From: JBEKHT01 sp049516595
Lineage (GTDB): Bacteria; Chloroflexota; Anaerolineae; Anaerolineales; RBG-16-64-43
Assembly (NCBI GenBank): GCA_049516595.1
Contig: JBEKSY010000041.1
Span: 1-29,131 of the forward strand
Length of the DNA: 29,131 bases
Reading direction: 5' to 3'
Position 1 is the stretch's first letter, and each line of letters begins with the position of its first letter. The notes below the pieces were generated by a model. That model searched no databases, was not told the DNA's origin, and saw only the letters and a program-made list of their open reading frames with translations. Position numbers and translations under genes: made by a program. Of this stretch, positions 25,013-29,131 are shown piece by piece.

Positions 25013-25124
25013 CATCGGCAGGCGAGAAGATCGAGGCAAGCAACAGGCAGGTCAGCAGGGCATCTTTGCGATCGCAGTGCGATGCGGTCCGGTTGGGATT
25101 GAAGCCTGCATTTTGGTAGGGATC

Positions 25125-25150
25125 GGAGGGCTCCCGACCGGGAGCGCTCC
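25125..25150 (-). terminator. Hairpin at the end of the sulfur operon
   Basis: GCTCCC (25130-25135) pairs with GGGAGC (25140-25145) around a 4-base loop. The stem extends past a G-G mismatch by GGAG/CTCC (25125-25128 and 25147-25150). It lies 12 bases past the HdrD-like stop codon. No T-run follows on the minus strand, so it may stabilise the 3' end or act with Rho rather than terminate by itself. Confidence 0.45.
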
Positions 25151-25162
25151 GGGCACACGCAA

Positions 25163-26443
25163 CTAGGCCAGTGGCTGAGACAAAGGAGGTTCCAGCGCGG
25201 TGACGACCAGGTCGGCCAGGGCGCTGATGCGAACCGCCAGGTCGTAGTGCGTGTTCAGATCGCCAAGCTGCAAGCGGCAATTCTCGCAGGCGGCTACGAC
25301 GACCTGGGCCCCCGTTCGGCGGATCTGGTCCGCCTTCGGCTTTCCCGCTTGAAGCCGAAGTTCCGCATAGTCCGGTTGCGCCACCAGTCCGCCGCCTCCG
25401 CCGCAGCAGTAGGCTTCCGTGCGATTGGGAGTCATCTCCACGAACTTCGCGGCTGCGGCCCGTAGGATCCGCCGCGGCTCCTCGATCACCCCGCCATTGC
25501 GCGCCATGTTGCACGAGTCGTGATAGGTCACCGTTTCGGAGTTGGCTCGCGGGTTGAGCCGCAGCCGGCCAGCCGCCAGATACTCATCGATCTTTTCGAC
25601 GAGGCTGGTCACTCGAAACGGGAAGGGCTCGCCAAACCAGTTAGGTGCGTCCCAGCGCATGGCTGCATAAGCGTGGCCGCATTCCGCGAGGACCACCTCC
25701 TTCACGTGCAAGCGCTTGGCCTCCTCGACGATCCTTGCGGTGATTTGTTTGGCGCGGCCTGTGTCCGACAGGAAGACGCCGTAATTGGAGGCCTCGAAGA
25801 TGCTGAGGGTCCAGTCCTCCTTGGCCGTGTGGAAGAGAATGGCCGGGGGAAGGATCGTATGCGTTCCGGACAGACCGACGTAGAGGACTTGTGCCCCCTC
25901 CCGCTCCACGGTGATCCGGGCACGGGTGTCCCCCACCTTCTCCTGCAGCACTTTCTCGAGATCGGCCATCTGACTGAGGAAGATATCACGAAAGAACTCC
26001 GGATTCTTCCCCTTTTCAATAGCCACATCCGCAAGCATGACCAGGATCTCAGGCGCAGCCCCGCTGGCCGTCGCCATCGCTCGCACGGCGCGCATCAACA
26101 GTGGAGTGTCGACACCCATCGGACAGTTGAATGTGCAACGTCGGCACAGGGTGCAACGCGTGAAGGCCATTTCCGCGAGGCGGGCCAGCCCCTCCTCCGT
26201 GAGCTTCTCCGCGCCCGTCCAGCCAGGCAGGATGCGGGAAAGCCAGTCTTTCTCGGCCCGATACACGCGGCGAAGGGCTTCGCCCCGGGCCGCGGGGACA
26301 TTCTCCAGGCGCGGTTCGGACAGAAAGTAGTGGCAGGATTCCGCGCAGATTCCACAACGGGCACACACCTCCAGCGAGGCGACCAATGGCTGGGTGAGTT
26401 GCCTTTCCAGAACCTCCAGGGCAGTCGAGGCTTGAGTGCTCAT
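25163..26443 (-). CDS. HdrD/DsrK-like iron-sulfur oxidoreductase
   Basis: A 426-residue soluble protein with two [4Fe-4S] ferredoxin motifs, C27/30/33/37 and C97/100/103/107. A CCG-type C-terminal module follows: HDSCN (C311), CCGGGGG (C346-C347) and ACENC (C386, C389). The CCG domain binds the catalytic noncubane cluster in HdrB/HdrD and DsrK. The first CCG repeat is reduced to C255 in ECGH, as expected of DsrK-type proteins with one complete CCG. ATG 26443 follows GGGAGGTG and overlaps the membrane protein's stop by four bases (ATGA). With that partner it should form a DsrMK/HdrDE-like complex exchanging electrons between quinone and a sulfur substrate. The substrate is inferred from the tusA/dsrE2 neighbours. 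Confidence 0.85.
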   Translation of the reverse strand: MSTQASTALEVLERQLTQPLVASLEVCARCGICAESCHYFLSEPRLENVPAARGEALRRVYRAEKDWLSRILPGWTGAEKLTEEGLARLAEMAFTRCTLCRRCTFNCPMGVDTPLLMRAVRAMATASGAAPEILVMLADVAIEKGKNPEFFRDIFLSQMADLEKVLQEKVGDTRARITVEREGAQVLYVGLSGTHTILPPAILFHTAKEDWTLSIFEASNYGVFLSDTGRAKQITARIVEEAKRLHVKEVVLAECGHAYAAMRWDAPNWFGEPFPFRVTSLVEKIDEYLAAGRLRLNPRANSETVTYHDSCNMARNGGVIEEPRRILRAAAAKFVEMTPNRTEAYCCGGGGGLVAQPDYAELRLQAGKPKADQIRRTGAQVVVAACENCRLQLGDLNTHYDLAVRISALADLVVTALEPPLSQPLA

Positions 26444-27105
26444 CGGGACACCTCCCGAGGAGCGAGCCGGACTGAGCCGGTTGAGTGCATCGCACCACGT
26501 CGGCCGATGAAGGCCCCAAAAAACCGGCGCGAAAAGAAAAAGTACAGGCAGTGGCGGATCTTGCCCAGAGGGACATAAACAAACATGACCGTTGCCACGA
26601 CATAAGCCATTGGGAGAAGCGGCGGCCATGCCAAGCAGATGGCGCAGGCGGCCAAGAACAGGGTTACCAGGCTGACCGCCAGAAGGTCATCGAAGGTGCT
26701 CAGGGCGCGCAAGTTGGGTTCCATGCGACGCATGAGAATGCCGGCTGCTCCGAGCAAGGCCCCCAGTCCGGAGCCGAGAGCCAGGACGCTGCGAACGGGC
26801 CCGATCCAGCCAGACCACCAGGGACTCACGATCAGAAGAGCCAGGTCAAAGAAGATGGCGATGTGGAAGCCGATGCCGCGCGCGTACGAGAGGCTGTGGC
26901 GTCGAGTGCTTTCCTTGGCCCATGGCGCCATGCCCAGGGTGAAGGCGTAAAGCATTCCGCGGGCCGCGGAGCCGCGGGGCTCGGCTTGTTCGCGAACCAG
27001 GGGGAGACGGGCAGTCAACCTCCATCGCCAGGCGAGACCTGCAATGGCGAAACCGATACCCACCAGCATCGTCGCCTGAGACACCCAGAGAATGTACATG
27101 TCCAC
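26440..27105 (-). CDS. NarI/DsrM-like membrane b-type cytochrome subunit
   Basis: A 221-residue integral membrane protein with about five hydrophobic segments (ILWVSQATMLVGIGFAIAGL, GFHIAIFFDLALLIVS, SVLALGSGLGALLGAAGI, LLAVSLVTLFLAACAICLAW, MAYVVATVMFVYVP). Histidines in GFHIAIFF and GKIRHCLYFFF are placed like the heme-b ligands of NarI/DsrM/HdrE. It probably links the quinone pool to the HdrD-like protein. The start is GTG 27105 or ATG 27099; the ribosome-binding site does not decide. It follows tusA by 15 bases. Confidence 0.78.
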   Translation of the reverse strand: MDMYILWVSQATMLVGIGFAIAGLAWRWRLTARLPLVREQAEPRGSAARGMLYAFTLGMAPWAKESTRRHSLSYARGIGFHIAIFFDLALLIVSPWWSGWIGPVRSVLALGSGLGALLGAAGILMRRMEPNLRALSTFDDLLAVSLVTLFLAACAICLAWPPLLPMAYVVATVMFVYVPLGKIRHCLYFFFSRRFFGAFIGRRGAMHSTGSVRLAPREVSR

Positions 27106-27120
27106 CTTTCCCGCCCGACC

Positions 27121-27366
27121 CTACTTCAGGCGCTTCACCACGAAGCGGAATTCCTTGTCGCTGAGCTTCTCCATCGTCACCAACTCGTGGCCGGTACTGC
27201 GGGCCCAGGCCGGAATGTCGGCCACAACGCCGGGGTCGGAAGCCACAGCCTCGATCGTCGCTCCCACCGGAATCTGCTTAATCGCCTGAGAGATCCTAAC
27301 CACGGGCATGGGGCAAAGCAACCCCTTCAAGTCAACGTGTGTCTGAGGTTTGGTTTGGGCGGACAT
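27121..27366 (-). CDS. tusA: TusA-family sulfur-carrier protein
   Basis: An 81-residue TusA homologue. The signature GLLCPMPVVRISQAIKQ holds the persulfide cysteine Cys18 in the CPxP motif. The two-layer alpha/beta fold continues through GATIEAVASDPGVVADIPAWARSTGHEL, also typical. TusA carries sulfane sulfur between sulfurtransferases and target enzymes. ATG 27366 follows AGGAG eight bases upstream. It lies 29 bases after dsrE2 and upstream of the membrane and HdrD-like genes, suggesting that it delivers sulfur to, or receives it from, that complex. Confidence 0.92.
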   Translation of the reverse strand: MSAQTKPQTHVDLKGLLCPMPVVRISQAIKQIPVGATIEAVASDPGVVADIPAWARSTGHELVTMEKLSDKEFRFVVKRLK

Positions 27367-27395
27367 GGTTTTCGCTCCTGGACCGATTCGGTCCA

Positions 27396-27917
27396 CTAGG
27401 TGAACAGGGAGATGTCAGCGTCGCCGGCATACTCGAGGAATGCCGCCGCGCCTCCGAATTCCACCCCGTCTATAAAGTCCTCGCGCTTGAACCCAAAGAC
27501 ATCTATCGTCATCTCGCAGGCGATCAGACGGGCTCCTCCCGCCACGCAAATGTCGCGCAGTTCCTCGACCGTGGCGACGTTCTTGTTCTTGAAGGTCTTC
27601 TTCATCAGGGTCGTGGCCAAAGCGCCGAATCCGGGCACGCTCATGACGGCCGTGGGAATGGGCCACACGATGTCCTGGAACCCTGCCGGTCCAAATGGCA
27701 TTTTCATCGGCATGGCAGGGTTGCCGAGGGGCGTGACCGCGGCGGCGATCTTGCGCTTCAGCAACGTCAAGCCGTAGAAGGTGAAGTAGATCCCGACTTC
27801 CCAGCCCATGGCAACAGCCGTGCTCCCCAAGATGAACGGCGGATAGGCCCAGTCCAGCGTTCCCTGGCTGGCAATCATCGCCAGGCGCTTGGACTTGGAT
27901 GGATCTGATCTTGACAT
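27396..27917 (-). CDS. dsrE2: DsrE2-family sulfurtransferase
   Basis: A 173-residue member of the DsrE/DsrF/DsrE2 family. The N-terminal RLAMIASQGTLDWAYPPFILGSTAVAMG matches the family start. The conserved cysteine is Cys134 in GARLIACEMTIDVFGF, with Cys124 ten residues earlier. A hydrophobic segment (IVWPIPTAVMSVPGFGAL) matches the membrane-associated character described for DsrE2. It is likely to bind persulfide sulfur and pass it to TusA. ATG 27917 follows GAGGAGG. It starts 25 bases after the regulator's stop codon. Confidence 0.9.
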   Translation of the reverse strand: MSRSDPSKSKRLAMIASQGTLDWAYPPFILGSTAVAMGWEVGIYFTFYGLTLLKRKIAAAVTPLGNPAMPMKMPFGPAGFQDIVWPIPTAVMSVPGFGALATTLMKKTFKNKNVATVEELRDICVAGGARLIACEMTIDVFGFKREDFIDGVEFGGAAAFLEYAGDADISLFT

Positions 27918-27942
27918 GGAACCTCCTCTCCCATTCTGGGAC

Positions 27943-28275
27943 TTAGCGCATCTGTTCGACGAGCTCAGCGCGGTGAGCGAGGTTCTCGCGCAAAACCGCA
28001 CGAAGAAGGTCGAGCGCCTCAATGAGCCGCTTGTCGCCGAGGGTGTACACCACGGAGGGCCCTTGGCGGGTGGCTCGGACCATCCCCCGGTCGCGCAGGG
28101 TCTTCAGGTGGCGCGAGATGGCAGGCTGAGAGACCTTGAGTGACTGGACCAGTTCGGACACCGTCCGCGGTCCTTCGGCCAGGTAATACAGGATGAGGAT
28201 CCGCTTGGGATCTGCCAGTCCAGCGCAAATCTGCGCGTGTAGCGCGTTGACCTCCGCCTCGAGACTTGCTTGCAT
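27943..28275 (-). CDS. ArsR-family winged-helix regulator
   Basis: A 110-residue repressor-type protein with a typical ArsR winged helix: ICAGLADPKRILILYYLAEGPRTVSELVQSL, then the recognition helix VSQPAISRHLKTLRDRGMV and the wing RQGPSVVYTL. Only one cysteine (Cys17) is present, so it does not have the two-cysteine persulfide switch of SqrR/BigR or a classical metal site. ATG 28275 follows GGGAGGA. As first gene of the sulfur operon it probably regulates the operon, perhaps through the inverted repeat just upstream. Confidence 0.88.
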   Translation of the reverse strand: MQASLEAEVNALHAQICAGLADPKRILILYYLAEGPRTVSELVQSLKVSQPAISRHLKTLRDRGMVRATRQGPSVVYTLGDKRLIEALDLLRAVLRENLAHRAELVEQMR

Positions 28276-28307
28276 GGTTCCTCCCAAGCTTCTCTGCCGA
28301 AGCAGAT

Positions 28308-28323
28308 ATGCGCATTCTCGCAT
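28308..28323. promoter_or_regulatory. Inverted repeat upstream of arsR, candidate operator
   Basis: ATGCG (28308-28312) and CGCAT (28319-28323) form a short inverted repeat with a 6-base spacer, centred about 41 bases ahead of the arsR-type start codon. The size and place suit an ArsR dimer operator, but a 5-base half-site is weak evidence. Confidence 0.3.
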
Positions 28324-28366
28324 GCATTGATAGGCGGATTATGGACCTCCACCTCGCAATACATTA

Positions 28367-28380
28367 GTGACGAACGTCAC
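28367..28380. promoter_or_regulatory. CRP/FNR-type palindrome upstream of the sulfur operon
   Basis: The perfect palindrome GTGACG-AA-CGTCAC contains GTGA-N6-TCAC, the core of CRP/FNR-superfamily operators. Its centre lies about 98 bases ahead of the arsR-type gene. A regulator of this superfamily sensing redox state, oxygen, NO or cAMP could act here; none is encoded in the window. Confidence 0.35.
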
Positions 28381-29035
28381 GCGGCTCGGGATCTTTCTTC
28401 CTACGCTTCCTGGGTTGCCTGTCAGACCGGCCACTGGTCAATTCGTGGGGCCCACCTTATTCGCTGAGTGCTCATTGACAATGGGTCGGGGCCCCTCGAA
28501 GGTTGGACCTTTGTGAATATGGCACTTCTGGTCTTCTTCCCGGCCTCAAGAGAACCATGAGGGGATCCTTGAGGCAAAGAGATCCCGTTCATTCGTGGTG
28601 ATTAGAGACGAGTGAGACTTCCAAATGGTGCGCTCTTGTCCCCACCATAGTGGGAGGCCCTGAGAGTCGGGTTTTCGGGCACCAGCAGGCTGTCTTCGGA
28701 TCGTTCACGTGAATCTCATCTTGTCCCTTGATAGTATCGGTGCGGTGCCTGAAACTTTCGGGGGTCGAAACGCATATAGAAGAAAGGCAGCCTAGAGTGA
28801 GGGGCCGAGGGCATGAAGATGTTTGGACTCAGGCGAGGACAGCCTTGGGCTCTGAATGGCGAGACTGGCTGCAGAGGTTGATATCGCCGACTGCGGCCAC
28901 GCAGCCTGGCGGCAGGCGCTGCTTCGGGTTGGCAACGGGTCGCGGCACATCGTGGTCGGTGGACTGCTTGGATGGGTTCGCGGGCCACGGGCAGACAACC
29001 GAGAGTTTCTTGGTGTGAGTAGTGAGCGAGGCAGA
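28381..29035. other. Gene-free divergent region
   Basis: I find no convincing gene. Open frames here lack ribosome-binding sites and motifs. Small inverted repeats are visible: GCCTCAAG (28543-28550) with CTTGAGGC (28568-28575), and CCCAC/GTGGG (28641-28654) around CATA. The first could form an RNA hairpin. I see no tRNA, tmRNA or RNase P RNA signature. Confidence 0.35.
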
Positions 29036-29131
29036 ATGAGTCGAGGGGCGTACATAGCCTTGATCGTGTTGGTGGTGGTGGACCTGATGGTGGCGGGGGT
29101 ATTGGCCTGGCTGCTGCCGCAGGTGAGGGGC
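29036..29131 (+). CDS. Start of a small membrane protein (partial)
   Basis: Thirty-two codons from ATG 29036 remain open to the window edge. They encode a short polar start (MSRGAY) and one strongly hydrophobic helix (IALIVLVVVDLMVAGVLAWLL), a signal anchor or signal peptide. GCGAGG lies a few bases upstream. The family cannot be told from this fragment. Confidence 0.5.
   Translation, partial: MSRGAYIALIVLVVVDLMVAGVLAWLLPQVRG

Noticed and set aside
25520..26578. A 352-codon open frame on the + strand opposite the HdrD-like gene.
   Set aside because: It is antisense to a gene with intact cysteine motifs; its His/Arg/Gly-rich composition is typical of a shadow.
28728..29018. A 96-codon + strand frame near the right edge.
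   Set aside because: No ribosome-binding site or recognisable family, and the region looks non-coding.

Overview
The window looks like a GC-rich bacterial chromosome segment, most likely from the Chloroflexota. That placement is inference. It rests on proline/threonine/serine-rich linkers in exported proteins (the WD40 lipoprotein and the di-heme cytochrome c) and on an Alternative-Complex-III-type respiratory cluster; no rRNA or marker gene is present to test it. I found no tRNA, rRNA, CRISPR array, insertion sequence or phage gene.

Layout. Positions 1-12,176 are read rightward: the tail of a response regulator and a membrane GAF histidine kinase closed by a strong terminator; a ferritin-like/VIT1 iron transporter broken by two single-base frameshifts; a consensus promoter and small unknown ORF; then a six-gene respiratory cluster (penta-heme cytochrome, ActB1-like subunit, four-cluster ferredoxin subunit, NrfD-type membrane subunit, an ActD-ActE fusion and a di-heme lipoprotein cytochrome) with a terminator-like hairpin; then an S51 peptidase-like protein. 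From 12,795 to 28,275 every gene is read leftward. In transcription order these are a sulfur-trafficking operon (arsR-type regulator, dsrE2, tusA, NarI/DsrM-like membrane protein, HdrD/DsrK-like protein); a contiguous pantothenate/coenzyme A cluster (panB, panE, panC, panD-like, coaX, coaBC) followed by a P1-family peptidase; a transglutaminase-like protein, a small membrane protein, a P-loop protein, a gluconokinase, an aminotransferase and a WD40 lipoprotein, the last four tightly coupled; and a bactofilin. A small membrane protein starts at the right edge on the + strand.

How the genes fit together. The respiratory cluster should oxidise quinol and pass electrons through its c-hemes to a terminal acceptor encoded elsewhere. 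The sulfur operon should pass persulfide sulfur via DsrE2 and TusA to a membrane-linked iron-sulfur oxidoreductase that exchanges electrons with quinone. The CoA cluster encodes the path from ketoisovalerate to 4'-phosphopantetheine.

The most unusual observation is in the CoA cluster. The PanD-like protein is collinear with E. coli PanD at every key position (K9, Y22, G24, R54, T57, Y58, N72), but the self-cleaving Ser25 that becomes the pyruvoyl group is Arg. The same gene run ends in a DmpA/NylC-type (P1 family) hydrolase, a family that includes beta-aminopeptidases able to release beta-alanine. An alternative beta-alanine supply is therefore a testable idea.
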